A stretch of DNA of 64,000 nucleotides from JAWPMT01 sp965601475 (GTDB taxonomy: Bacteria; Bacteroidota; Bacteroidia; Cytophagales; Cyclobacteriaceae): the NCBI GenBank assembly GCA_965601475.1, contig OZ271832.1, forward strand, positions 310,001 through 374,000. The letters run 5' to 3'. Shown in pieces: positions 8,349 to 16,210 of this stretch. The position numbers and the translations under genes were made by a program. Numbering within the stretch: position 1 is the stretch's first letter; every line of letters begins with the position of its first letter. Under the pieces are notes generated by a model that was not told the DNA's origin, searched no databases, and saw only the letters and a list, made by a program, of their open reading frames with translations.

Positions 8349-9113
8349 TTAGAATATACTGGCTGTCATACCGCCATCAACCACAATATCCTGACCTGAT
8401 ACGTATGACGAATGATCCATGGCCAGGAAAGATATGACAGAAGCCATTTCATGGGGACTGGCGACTCTCTTCATTGGAGTTCGGTCTATGATCATATCCA
8501 GCTTTTCGTCATTTGCCAACAAAGACTCCGTAAGGGGTGTTGCAGTAAACCATGGAGAAATGCTGTTGACACGAATCTTATCGATAGCCCATTCTACGGC
8601 GAGACTTCGGGACAATTGAATAAGGCCCGCTTTAGAGACTCCATAGGGTGAACCAGTTCCGGCATCTGCAGTCCCTGCCACCGAAGCCACATTGATGATC
8701 GATGCCTGTCCCGAAAGCCTTAAAAGTGGGTATAACAACCGACACAACTCCAATTGCGCAAGGAGGTTGATATTTATGACTTGATGATACTCTTCAGCTT
8801 GATAGTCGATAGTGGCTTTTCGGATGTTCATACCCGCGTTGTTCACTAGCACATCGAGTTTGCCCCATCTTCGTTCGATTTGATTTTTAAGCTCCAGCAT
8901 TTCAGAATGCTGTGCCAGATCTGCCTTAATCCCTTCAACTTTAAAACCGTCATTCTCCAGGCTCGAAGCGAGGTCTGTTATTTCCTTTGTGTTGCGTGCA
9001 GTGAAAATGACCTCAGCACCCAACTTGAGAAATTGCTCCACGGCAGCCCTCCCAATGCCCTTGGTGCCTCCCGTAATTAGGGCCTTTTTATGACTGAGAT
9101 CCCAGTCTTTCAT
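8349..9113 (-). CDS. SDR family oxidoreductase (tropinone-reductase-like)
   Basis: Classical SDR of 254 residues with TGGTKGIG at 14-21, NNAG at 91-94, a serine at 144 (NVASVAG), Y157/K161 in YGVSK, and the SGQDIVVDGG C-terminal signature. It should interconvert an alcohol and a ketone with NAD(P)H. Its first 26 bases overlap the upstream small membrane protein gene, a sign of translational coupling. The adjoining ene-reductase suggests a two-step reduction of an unsaturated carbonyl compound, which is inference. A decayed copy of a related SDR gene lies at about 14430-14566. Confidence 0.92.
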   Translation of the reverse strand: MKDWDLSHKKALITGGTKGIGRAAVEQFLKLGAEVIFTARNTKEITDLASSLENDGFKVEGIKADLAQHSEMLELKNQIERRWGKLDVLVNNAGMNIRKATIDYQAEEYHQVININLLAQLELCRLLYPLLRLSGQASIINVASVAGTADAGTGSPYGVSKAGLIQLSRSLAVEWAIDKIRVNSISPWFTATPLTESLLANDEKLDMIIDRTPMKRVASPHEMASVISFLAMDHSSYVSGQDIVVDGGMTASIF

Positions 9114-9342
9114 CTTTATTCCAGTTCAGGAACCCTCTGGTATCGGACACCAGGAAGAAAATATTACCAAGTATTATCCCATAGCTATGCATCAATGCCG
9201 CTCCCAGAATTACCCAAATGATGTTGGCGGTGATGAATACGACAAATCCATATTTGTTTTTATTGCCTAGCATCCAGACTGCCAGAACGCTTAGCACCAT
9301 GGCTGCCCAGTCCAGCCCGTAGTAATTTAAGAAGGGGATCAT
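9088..9342 (-). CDS. small membrane protein, PnuC-like fragment type
   Basis: An 84-residue protein with three hydrophobic helices (about 8-26, 31-50, 54-68) and a polar C-terminal tail. The GNKNKYGF and ILGNIFF segments recall the transmembrane region of PnuC-type nicotinamide-nucleotide transporters, but the protein is far shorter than PnuC. Small stand-alone proteins of this kind occur in Bacteroidota. It starts 6 bp after the SMP-30-like gene and overlaps the SDR gene. The function is unknown. Confidence 0.7.
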   Translation of the reverse strand: MIPFLNYYGLDWAAMVLSVLAVWMLGNKNKYGFVVFITANIIWVILGAALMHSYGIILGNIFFLVSDTRGFLNWNKDERLGSQS

Positions 9343-9348
9343 TCCGTG

Positions 9349-10371
9349 TTATTTCAGTAGTTCGTTTAGTGGTACACCGACTACTTCGAAGGGTGTTTCG
9401 TGAGGTGTTCCTTTTGCTCCGTTCGCATCATCCATGATATGGTCCAGCTGGCTGTTGACCGTCCATAGTTTTCCTCCGGAAATAGCGGAAGCCGTTGGTC
9501 GGTCGTATACTTCCTGAAATTTATCTCTGATTTGAAGTGTCGCTGTGGAGTAGGTCTTGTCGAATTGGGCCGTGATAATGGCCCCGGCAGCGGAATACAC
9601 ATTCACCATGAAAAGCTCCTCTCCGTTGAAAAACATTCCATCAGAACCTCCAAATGCGCTTAGTGCCTCACTCCCTTCAAGTCTTACGTCACTCACGGCA
9701 TTAGCGCCTAAATCAATACGAACGAGCCTACCATCACCTGCATCGAGTCGATCCATAACAGAGGCTATGAGATATTTATTATCCGGTGTAATCGCCAGTC
9801 CATTCAGGTCAAATGGTTGATCTGGTGCAGGATTCGATAGGAGTTCATTTTTCACAAGGACCTCAACTCCGGATAAATCTACCCTGGCTTTCCATATTTG
9901 TGGATTAAACGTGTCTGAGACATATATATTCCCCTCGTTGTCAATCGCCAATTCATTGAAAAATGAGCCTTTGATGTAGTCTTCCGGGATGCTTCTGATT
10001 ACTTGTCGGGTCTCAAAGTCAAATACCTTAAGTTGACTACCTGGTACGCCATCTCCAGTATCAAAATTGAAGTTCGCCACCCAAAGCCTATTCCTTGATT
10101 CATCGAGGGCCATACCAACAGCGATCGCCATACCATTTTCTCCGGGTTTTGAATAGTAGGAAACCTCACCGTTATTATCTACTATTTGTATCGATCCGTC
10201 TCCAAAACCGCCAACCAATAGTTCTTCATTTGGTAATGCATGGATCCCTTCCGGGAACATTGAATCTCCCAATAGTGATATGTGCTCAATGCCACTATTA
10301 CTTTGAGCGCAAGCATTGGTCCAAAAAGCGATTGAAAGCAGTGAAACAGTTTTCAGTGTAAAGTTCGTCAT
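9349..10371 (-). CDS. SMP-30/gluconolactonase-like beta-propeller lipoprotein
   Basis: A 340-residue secreted protein with a lipoprotein-type signal (TNAC, Cys21). The body consists of propeller blades of the SMP-30/LRE/gluconolactonase type: FPEGIHALPNEELLVG, RNRLWVANFNFD, IDNEGNIYVSDTFNPQIW, LNGLAITPDNKYLIAS and DGMFFNGEELFMVN. Such proteins hydrolyse lactones or act as sugar-binding propellers in the periplasm. It is the first gene of the four-gene minus operon (propeller, small membrane protein, SDR, Old Yellow Enzyme). An inverted repeat at 10437-10473 lies about 70 bp upstream of the start. Confidence 0.82.
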   Translation of the reverse strand: MTNFTLKTVSLLSIAFWTNACAQSNSGIEHISLLGDSMFPEGIHALPNEELLVGGFGDGSIQIVDNNGEVSYYSKPGENGMAIAVGMALDESRNRLWVANFNFDTGDGVPGSQLKVFDFETRQVIRSIPEDYIKGSFFNELAIDNEGNIYVSDTFNPQIWKARVDLSGVEVLVKNELLSNPAPDQPFDLNGLAITPDNKYLIASVMDRLDAGDGRLVRIDLGANAVSDVRLEGSEALSAFGGSDGMFFNGEELFMVNVYSAAGAIITAQFDKTYSTATLQIRDKFQEVYDRPTASAISGGKLWTVNSQLDHIMDDANGAKGTPHETPFEVVGVPLNELLK

Positions 10372-10436
10372 GAGAATAAATACAGTTGTTCAGGTTGTAC
10401 CAATCTCAAAACTCATTGAAGGCGAATCAAAAAAAC

Positions 10437-10473
10437 TTGAACTGGTCTAAGAAAAACCATTGAACCAGTTCAA
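10437..10473. promoter_or_regulatory. inverted repeat between Crp/Fnr-like gene and SMP-30 operon
   Basis: TTGAACTGGT and ACCAGTTCAA are perfect 10-bp inverted arms separated by 17 bases. A third, partial copy (CAGTTCGA) lies at 10493-10500. The site sits in the promoter region of the operon directly downstream of a Crp/Fnr-like regulator gene, so it is a candidate operator for that regulator. It could also form an RNA hairpin. Confidence 0.5.
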
Positions 10474-10539
10474 CTTTTTGGTATCTGCAGACCCAGTTCG
10501 AATTGTCAGGCAATTGGCTAGTCGCTAATCCCGTTCAGT

Positions 10540-11130
10540 TCAAATCGGGCCTTCTGCTTTTCGCTTTCGTATTTTGCTCATGTACTCCGTAGAGAAACCA
10601 AGATAAGAGGCAAGCGCATATTGAGGAACGCGATTAGCTATCTGGGGATATTTTCTCAGGAATTCATCGTAACGCTCTTCCGCTGGCTTGCTAATCATTG
10701 AGATTATTCTCCTTTGTATCGCTGCCAGTGCTCTCTGAGAAAGTATTCGAAAATACTTCTCAAACTTGGGGTATTTTTCTAGTAATTGCTGTTCATCTTG
10801 ATAATCCAACATGATTACTGTTGAATCTTCTAGCGCCTCAACAAAAAGTGTGGCCGGTTCCTGATATATGTAACTGTTGTAATCACTAATCCACCAATCC
10901 TCAACAGCTAATGCAAGTGTGCGTTCATTGGCATCCTGGTCATAAAAAAATGATCTAAAGACACCTTTCATGATATAAAACCTACTCTTTGCTACATACC
11001 CTGGCTGAACAACAAATTGCTTCTTTCTAATGGCGGCTTTCCTGGCTAGTGAACTTACAAACCCTTTTTCTTCCTCATCAAGTGGAATATAGCGGCTCAT
11101 ATGATCTATGAAAATTTCTATTTCATCCAT
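10540..11130 (-). CDS. Crp/Fnr family transcriptional regulator
   Basis: A 196-residue protein with a cyclic-nucleotide-binding-type beta-roll (about 20-115; KKQFVVQPGYVAKSRFYIMK and ATLFVEALEDSTVIML) and a C-terminal winged helix (YALASYLGFSTEYMSKIRKR). The phosphate-binding arginine motif of true CRP is not obvious and there are no cysteines arranged as in FNR, so the ligand is unknown. This short type is widespread in Bacteroidota. It lies upstream of, and in the same direction as, the SMP-30/SDR/Old Yellow Enzyme operon with inverted repeat 10437-10473 between. Two related regulators occur at 31350 and 35659. Confidence 0.88.
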   Translation of the reverse strand: MDEIEIFIDHMSRYIPLDEEEKGFVSSLARKAAIRKKQFVVQPGYVAKSRFYIMKGVFRSFFYDQDANERTLALAVEDWWISDYNSYIYQEPATLFVEALEDSTVIMLDYQDEQQLLEKYPKFEKYFRILSQRALAAIQRRIISMISKPAEERYDEFLRKYPQIANRVPQYALASYLGFSTEYMSKIRKRKAEGPI

Positions 11131-11346
11131 TCCTTTCTAAAACAAGTTTAGGGTACGGGGGCGGAAGTCTTTCGCCTCTGCTACCATTTCAAAGAACCAC
11201 TTTTCAAGTCTTCTATAAAAATCAGAGATAGCGCTCCTGATTGATTTCAATCATCATAATGCCTTTGATATTGTCGGTATTCTGGCTCCAAAAAGACCCC
11301 AAACCCTGAACAGACCTTCGATATCTGTGGCTATATCGCTGCGACA

Positions 11347-11721
11347 TCAATTTGTCACTTTCACCATCACGCCATGTCTTTCCGCCTTCTCACGACCCCA
11401 CCTGGCAATCGCCTCAATCACCGGTATCAAGGTTCGCCCCTCTTCTGTTAGTTTGTATTCCACTTTGGGTGGTACTTCCGGGAAGATCTCTCGCTGTACA
11501 ATGCCATCTTTCTCCAAAGCCCGCAGCTGTAGTGAAAGCATCTTATCGGTGATGTCCGGTATGTGCGCCTTCAGTTCGCTGAATCGCTTTTTTCCATTCC
11601 TCAGATACCATAGCACAACCGTCTTCCACTTACCACCTACAAAGGACATCGTAATGTCCAGCGCACAGTGATAATCCTGTCCTTCCACCTGATACTTATA
11701 CTCCTCCTCGTCGATGATCAT
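11347..11721 (-). CDS. HxlR family winged-helix regulator with N-terminal Cys
   Basis: A 124-residue HxlR/DUF24 regulator (VGGKWKTVVLWYLRNGKKRFSE, then DITDKMLSLQLRALEKDGIV, then PPKVEYKLTEEGRTL). Cys19 sits just before the winged helix, the position of the redox-sensing cysteine in quinone- and hypochlorite-sensing members such as YodB and HypR. The gene is divergent from an F420-reductase-like/NTF2-like/aldo-keto reductase operon starting at 11881, and an 18-bp palindrome lies between them. It is therefore probably a thiol-based regulator of that operon; the inducer is unknown. Confidence 0.92.
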   Translation of the reverse strand: MIIDEEEYKYQVEGQDYHCALDITMSFVGGKWKTVVLWYLRNGKKRFSELKAHIPDITDKMLSLQLRALEKDGIVQREIFPEVPPKVEYKLTEEGRTLIPVIEAIARWGREKAERHGVMVKVTN

Positions 11722-11826
11722 TTTTTTTGATTTTTTTTCTTTTGTAACCCCCTCATTCTCAGAAACAAGTCAATTATGATAGCCTTTGTCAATCTTGACA
11801 GTCTCTTGATTCTGCCTACTACTAAC

Positions 11827-11844
11827 TATACTTTTAAAAGTATA
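11827..11844. promoter_or_regulatory. HxlR operator candidate
   Basis: TATACTTTTAAAAGTATA is a perfect 18-bp palindrome in the 159-bp divergent intergenic region. Known HxlR/DUF24 operators are AT-rich palindromes with TACT...AGTA arms, which fits. It lies 37 bp before the start at 11881. Confidence 0.6.
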
Positions 11845-11880
11845 TATACAAAGTAAATTAAATAGTAATCTTATATCAAA

Positions 11881-12567
11881 ATGAAAATAGCAGTAATAGG
11901 AACAGGAATTGTCGGTCGAACCCTTGCAGCCAGGCTGGCGCAACTTGGGCATGAAGTCACTATAGGTACCCGACATGTAGAAAAGACCAAAGCCAGTTTG
12001 GAAAATGATGCCTACGGCAACCCCCCCTTTTCGATATGGCACAAGGAAAACGAAAACATCCAGCTAACCACTTTTGGTGAAGCGGTGGAGCAGAGCGAAG
12101 GCATGGTAATCAATTGCGCATCTGGCCAATTTTCACTAGCCATTCTGGAAAGCATTGGCACCCAAAATCTTAAGGGTAAGACACTGATTGACATCGCCAA
12201 TCCACTTGACTTTTCACAGGGGATGCCCCCTTCACTCAATCCGGTGAATACAGATTCCCTTGGTGAACAAATTCAGGCCAGATTTCCAGAGACGAAGGTG
12301 GTGAAGACCCTCAATACCATGAACACTTTCATCATGGTAGACCCCTCCAGAATTAAGGGTGATCATTCCGTGTTTGTATCAGGTAATGATGGCCACGCTA
12401 AGGAAGAAGCAAAAGGCCTACTGGAATCCTTTGGCTGGCAAAAAAAGAACATCATCGATCTAGGGGATATTAGCACCTCCAGGGGCACAGAAATGATGCT
12501 CCCGGTTTGGCTAAGACTGTACGGGGCCCTGGGCACGCCAGAATTCAACTTCCATATTCAACGATAA
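11881..12567 (+). CDS. NADPH-dependent F420-reductase-like NAD(P)-binding protein
   Basis: A 228-residue Rossmann-fold protein of the family named after NADPH-dependent F420 reductase (COG2085 type). GTGIVG at 7-12 binds dinucleotide; GTRH at the end of the second strand suits NADPH; LIDIANPLDF and VKTLNTMNTFIM are family signatures. F420 itself is not expected in Bacteroidota, so the true acceptor is unknown. It is the first gene of an operon with an NTF2-like lipoprotein (61 bp downstream) and an aldo/keto reductase, divergent from the HxlR gene. A second member of the family lies at 55461-56075. Confidence 0.88.
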   Translation: MKIAVIGTGIVGRTLAARLAQLGHEVTIGTRHVEKTKASLENDAYGNPPFSIWHKENENIQLTTFGEAVEQSEGMVINCASGQFSLAILESIGTQNLKGKTLIDIANPLDFSQGMPPSLNPVNTDSLGEQIQARFPETKVVKTLNTMNTFIMVDPSRIKGDHSVFVSGNDGHAKEEAKGLLESFGWQKKNIIDLGDISTSRGTEMMLPVWLRLYGALGTPEFNFHIQR

Positions 12568-12627
12568 ATGATGCGTCATCCGGAGAATACTGGAATCATA
12601 GCCAACCGGAGATAAACAGAAAGAAAG

Positions 12628-13119
12628 ATGAGATGGACTCTCCTACTATCTACGGGGTTGCTCCTAGGGTGTATTTCTCAGAAGCCAAATACCGCAAAAG
12701 AAATCGTCGAGACTTACTTCGAAGCGGCATTCGCGGAAGACTACGCATTACTGGATTCATTGCTGGATGAGGATTTCGAATTTGTAGGCCCTAAGGTCTC
12801 CAATCGGTTGGACAAGCAATCATTGATGGAAAGTTGGAGGTCCACTCATCGAAGGAATGACTCCATGCAAATGTTGAATCCCAGAATCTACGATGTGAGT
12901 GATCAGGAAGCACTGAACTCTGGGCAATCATTGATCTTGCATTACTATGATGCGAGGTTCCACAATACGGACCTGGAAGTCTGGGTGGAGTTTCCCGTCC
13001 ATGTGCAGTTTCATGTCCAGGCAGGCAAGATCGAAAAGGCACACATCATTATGAATCAGAGCGATGTTCAACAACAACTGGGTTACACCATTATTCCACC
13101 AGAATACAGAAAACAATGA
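12628..13119 (+). CDS. NTF2-like (SnoaL-type) lipoprotein
   Basis: A 163-residue protein with a lipobox ending at Cys15 (LLLGC) followed by an NTF2/SnoaL-like fold: an N-terminal helix (AKEIVETYFEAAFAEDYALL), the LDEDFEFVGPKV strand and a C-terminal HVQFHVQAGKIEKAH beta segment. Such domains bind small hydrophobic molecules or act as isomerases or cyclases. The start at 12628 has AAGAAAG just upstream. Its stop overlaps the start of the aldo/keto reductase gene (ATGA at 13116-13119), so the two are translationally coupled. Confidence 0.78.
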   Translation: MRWTLLLSTGLLLGCISQKPNTAKEIVETYFEAAFAEDYALLDSLLDEDFEFVGPKVSNRLDKQSLMESWRSTHRRNDSMQMLNPRIYDVSDQEALNSGQSLILHYYDARFHNTDLEVWVEFPVHVQFHVQAGKIEKAHIIMNQSDVQQQLGYTIIPPEYRKQ

Positions 13120-14129
13120 AGTACAAATTATTAGGCAACAGCGGCCTTCGCATATCAGAAATTGCACTGGGAACCATGACCTTCGGAACGGAATGGGGCT
13201 GGGGTGCGGACAAAGACGAAAGCCGAAAGATGTTTGAAACTTACGCGAACGCAGGAGGCAACTTCATCGACACGGCCAATCGGTATACCGAAGGCTCCAG
13301 CGAGCGCTATGTGGGTGAATTCATAAAGGAAGACAGGGATCACTTCGTACTGGCCACCAAGTACACCCTTTTCGACAGAATGAACGATGTGAATTTTTCC
13401 GGCAATCACCGCAAAAACATGATGCGATCCGTGGAGGAAAGCCTGAAGCGCCTGGATACCGAGTATATTGATTTGCTGTGGGTACATGCTTGGGATTTCT
13501 TAACTCCAGTAGAGGAAGTGATGAGAGGCTTAGACGATCTCGTAACCTCAGGAAAGGTGCATTACGTTGGTGTCTCGGATACTCCCGCCTGGATTGTCTC
13601 AAGAGCAAACACCATAGCGCAGTTTCGGGGTTGGACCTCATTTGTGGGGCTGCAAGTAGAGTACAGCCTTTTACAACGAGCCCCGGAACGAGACCTTATC
13701 CCCATGGCAAGGGAAATGGGATTGGCACTAACCCCATGGGCCCCTTTGGCCGGAGGAGCACTTACCGGTAAATACCTGAAGGGTGAAGGTGGCCGAGTGA
13801 AAGAGGGCAGTTTGCGAAGGGACGAGCGCAGTACTACCATCACAAAAAAAGTGGTAGAAATTGCTGAGACCATTCAAGCATCGCCCGCCCAGGTTGCATT
13901 GAAATGGACCATGGAAAAGGACTACACCTCAATTCCGATTGTGGGTGGACGGAAAGTATCGCAAATAGAAGATAGTTTGGGAGCAACAGCGATTTCGCTA
14001 CCGGAAGATGCCTTGAAGGAACTGGATGCAGTGAGCAAAATTGAACTTGGATTTCCACATGACTTTCTGGCCAGCAAAGAAGTCCAACAGGTGGTCTACG
14101 GAGGCACTTTGCCCAATATCAGGAAATAG
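13116..14129 (+). CDS. aldo/keto reductase
   Basis: A 337-residue NADPH-dependent aldo/keto reductase with the full catalytic tetrad D52, Y57, K82 and H124 (IDTANRYTEG, ATKYT, LLWVHAWD). LLGNSGLRISEIALGTMTFG is the classic N terminus and PIVGGRKVSQIEDSL forms part of the cofactor phosphate loop. It should reduce aldehydes or ketones. It is the last gene of the HxlR-divergent operon. Together with the F420-reductase-like gene it suggests detoxification of reactive carbonyls or quinones, which is inference from the regulator type. Confidence 0.93.
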   Translation: MKYKLLGNSGLRISEIALGTMTFGTEWGWGADKDESRKMFETYANAGGNFIDTANRYTEGSSERYVGEFIKEDRDHFVLATKYTLFDRMNDVNFSGNHRKNMMRSVEESLKRLDTEYIDLLWVHAWDFLTPVEEVMRGLDDLVTSGKVHYVGVSDTPAWIVSRANTIAQFRGWTSFVGLQVEYSLLQRAPERDLIPMAREMGLALTPWAPLAGGALTGKYLKGEGGRVKEGSLRRDERSTTITKKVVEIAETIQASPAQVALKWTMEKDYTSIPIVGGRKVSQIEDSLGATAISLPEDALKELDAVSKIELGFPHDFLASKEVQQVVYGGTLPNIRK

Positions 14130-14634
14130 CTTCCTCCCTCGTAACCACCAGGAAATAAAAGCGGGGCTAAGGATTCGCATTCTCAGATAAGGCCAGCAAG
14201 ATGGCCCGAAACTCATCTTAGAGCGCCTCCATATTGCTTTTATTCCCTTCAACATTAGGATACCATCGGGATCATGTCCAGGTCAGCATCCAGAAAAAAC
14301 CGGGTACAATAAGTGGAATGAACCAATTCCTGTGATGCTTAGCGCTGCACTATCTTTTGCGGGTTTCGAAACTGAACTTGAAACCTGATAAATTTAGAAG
14401 TTGACTGAGGGATCAGAAGGTCTCTTGGTCAGCTTTTGAATTGAAACTGCCCATTCTATGGTAAGATTTAGTGATTTTCGAATCAGCCCCGGTTTCAAGA
14501 TTCCACAGGGCAATCCAGTTCTTGCATCCGCATTAATCTCGACCATTACATTTCGGAAAAGTGCCCCTGTCGGGACTTAACTCTTACACACAATCGATGA
14601 TACCTGCCGCAAAATCGAGGGTCACTTTCACCAT
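14130..14634. other. intergenic region holding an SDR remnant
   Basis: A 505-bp region between the aldo/keto reductase and the second HxlR gene. The only recognisable content is the degraded minus-strand SDR fragment at about 14430-14566. Nothing with coding character was recognised between 14130 and 14430. No clear terminator was seen. Confidence 0.6.
14430..14566 (-). pseudogene. SDR gene fragment
   Basis: Read on the minus strand, the stretch translates without stop to NADARTGLPCGILKPGLIRK followed by SLNLTIEWAVSI. It lines up with GTADAGTGSPYGVSKAGLIQ and SRSLAVEWAIDKI of the intact SDR at 8349-9113, and nucleotide identity is visible too (for example CCCATTCTA and CCAGTTC). The catalytic Tyr and Lys of YGVSK are changed to Cys and Lys (CGILK). 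No Rossmann start or C-terminal half is present, so it is a dead remnant. Confidence 0.65.
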
Positions 14635-14967
14635 CTAGCCATGTCTTTTCGCCTTTTCACTACCCCAGCTAGCAATGGCCTCAATCACCGGTAATAACGT
14701 TCGCCCCTCCTCTGTTAGATTGTATTCCACATTTATCGGAATTTTGTCGCTAATGACAGTTCTGCTGATGATATTGTCTTCCTCTAATTCCCTCAACTGT
14801 TCCGTCAATACCTTATTACTTATACTGGGAATTAACTGGTTGATTTGTCCGAATCGCCTGGGTGAATTTCTAATTGTATACAGGATAATAAATTTCCATC
14901 TACCTCCCATCACAGACATGAGTTCCGTCACAGGACAGCCTTCAGGATTCTTGTATTCATATCTCAT
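14635..14967 (-). CDS. HxlR family winged-helix regulator with N-terminal Cys
   Basis: A 110-residue HxlR/DUF24 regulator similar to the one at 11347 (MGGRWKFIILYTIRNSPRRF, ISNKVLTEQLRELEEDNII, VEYNLTEEGRTLLPVIEAIA). Cys11 lies at the conserved position for a redox-sensing thiol. It is divergent from the MBL-fold hydrolase locus starting at 15069, with an inverted repeat TTACTAG-N7-CTAGTAA at 15044-15064 between them. It probably controls that gene. The two HxlR genes share a near-identical 3' end (GTCACTTTCACCAT at both), suggesting duplication. Confidence 0.92.
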   Translation of the reverse strand: MRYEYKNPEGCPVTELMSVMGGRWKFIILYTIRNSPRRFGQINQLIPSISNKVLTEQLRELEEDNIISRTVISDKIPINVEYNLTEEGRTLLPVIEAIASWGSEKAKRHG

Positions 14968-15043
14968 TTTCTAGTTACTTCCAGGTTACCGATAAACTCA
15001 AATAGCCTCATTTCCGAGTTCCAAAAAAAATACTTTTGAGTGA

Positions 15044-15064
15044 TTACTAGAATATACCTAGTAA
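15044..15064. promoter_or_regulatory. HxlR operator candidate
   Basis: TTACTAG and CTAGTAA are perfect 7-bp inverted arms separated by 7 bases, ending 4 bases before the ATG at 15069. The TACTA/TAGTA arms match the general operator style of HxlR/DUF24 regulators. Confidence 0.55.
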
Positions 15065-15068
15065 CAAA

Positions 15069-15155
15069 ATGAAACTAATAAAAATCCAAATCATGCTGGT
15101 ATCGGCCCTTGTCATGATGGCCTGTACCGCAAAGGGACAAAACGATAAATCATAA
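15069..15155 (+). pseudogene. orphaned lipoprotein signal peptide of the MBL-fold gene
   Basis: An ATG at 15069 opens 28 codons that spell a complete lipoprotein signal (basic start, hydrophobic core, VMMAC lipobox, Cys19, then TAKGQNDKS) and then hit a TAA at 15153-15155. The next in-frame ATG, 6 bases later at 15162, starts the MBL-fold protein. Both parts are in the same frame, so a single nonsense codon appears to have separated the export signal from its enzyme. A functional 28-residue micropeptide is a less likely alternative. Confidence 0.6.
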
Positions 15156-15161
15156 AATTCA

Positions 15162-16007
15162 ATGGATAATTCAAAAATGAAGGTAGAGGTATTTAAAGGA
15201 AAAGAAGCTTCAGTAAACAGTTACATCTTTGAAAATGGTACGTCCGTGGTGGTAATGGACGTACTTAGAAACAGTAAAGAGGCCTTGGACTTGGTGGAGG
15301 TAATAAAAAAGAAAGATTTACCACTCACGCACATTTTGATCTCACATGGCCATCCCGACCACTACATAGGAATGAATGTAGTTTCCAGGGCCTTCCCTGA
15401 AGCAATGATCGTGACGCCTTCTGAGAAGATAAAAGCGGATATTCTGGGATTTAGTCAGTACATGGAAAGCATAGGTTGGTTAGACGGTGAGCCGGACTTA
15501 AAGCCCAGAACCGAAAAAAACCCTGATGGATTTGATTATCAAGGTAAGATCCAAGTCCTAACATCAGACAAATTGGAGCTAGTAGGTGGAGGCGTTTTAG
15601 ATATAAGTACAGGGTATCTGGCAGCTGAAGCTGAGCATCTCTCAACTGTATTTTCCAAAGATCTAAATGCTTTCTTCACCTCAGATTTCTGCTACAACGG
15701 AGTGCATTTGTGGTTGGGACCAGGAGTTTCCAAAGAGCACATCAAAAACTGGAAAGAAGAGTTGAACAAGATGAAGGAAAAATATGGAGGTACTGATACC
15801 ATTATTTTTCCGGGTCATGGTGAAAAGTCTACTCCTGAACTATTTGATCAGGTGCTTAACTACATTGACGATTTTGAAAATACCATAGCGAATTCCTCGT
15901 CCAAAGAGGAAGCCGTTAGCACGATGAAGCGGATCTATCCAAGTTGGGAACAGGATGATTTTCTTCTTGTATACAGCGTCGATCACCACATGGAACAAAA
16001 GAAGTAA
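15162..16007 (+). CDS. MBL-fold metallo-hydrolase
   Basis: A 281-residue metallo-beta-lactamase-fold hydrolase. The metal-binding motif HGHPDH lies at 62-67, a further metal-type histidine is in FPGHGEK (H219), and YIFENGTSVVVMD is the usual first strand pair. It should bind one or two zinc or iron ions and hydrolyse a small ester, lactone or thioester. As annotated it lacks a signal peptide and would be cytoplasmic, but an in-frame lipoprotein signal ends at a stop codon 6 bases upstream. The gene is divergent from an HxlR regulator. Confidence 0.88.
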   Translation: MDNSKMKVEVFKGKEASVNSYIFENGTSVVVMDVLRNSKEALDLVEVIKKKDLPLTHILISHGHPDHYIGMNVVSRAFPEAMIVTPSEKIKADILGFSQYMESIGWLDGEPDLKPRTEKNPDGFDYQGKIQVLTSDKLELVGGGVLDISTGYLAAEAEHLSTVFSKDLNAFFTSDFCYNGVHLWLGPGVSKEHIKNWKEELNKMKEKYGGTDTIIFPGHGEKSTPELFDQVLNYIDDFENTIANSSSKEEAVSTMKRIYPSWEQDDFLLVYSVDHHMEQKK

Positions 16008-16210
16008 TCAAAACTGCAGTATGAGGGCTTATGACCCACCTGGTAGCCTGCGATATTGTGCCGAATTCTGCGCAAGGGAGTGAGACACTCTTAAAAACGC
16101 ACGGCGCCAAGTCACTCAACTTTGAGGCTCTATGTCGGGTTGGTGAAGTGGTTGAGTACATTGTGATTTCGGTTTAGTATCTTGAATGCCATCTTCACAA
16201 ACCTGGCAAC

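Noticed and set aside
11131..11346. Minus-strand stretch at about 11225-11290 reading like FWSQNTDNIKGIMMIEINQE
   Set aside because: It is short, has no start and I could not align it with confidence to any family. It may be chance or a vanished gene, so no feature was called.
16151..16184. Bacteroidota-type promoter (TTG ... TATCTTG) before the BNR-propeller gene
   Set aside because: The -7 element lacks one T and spacing is at the edge of the allowed range, so it is noted in the gene entry only.
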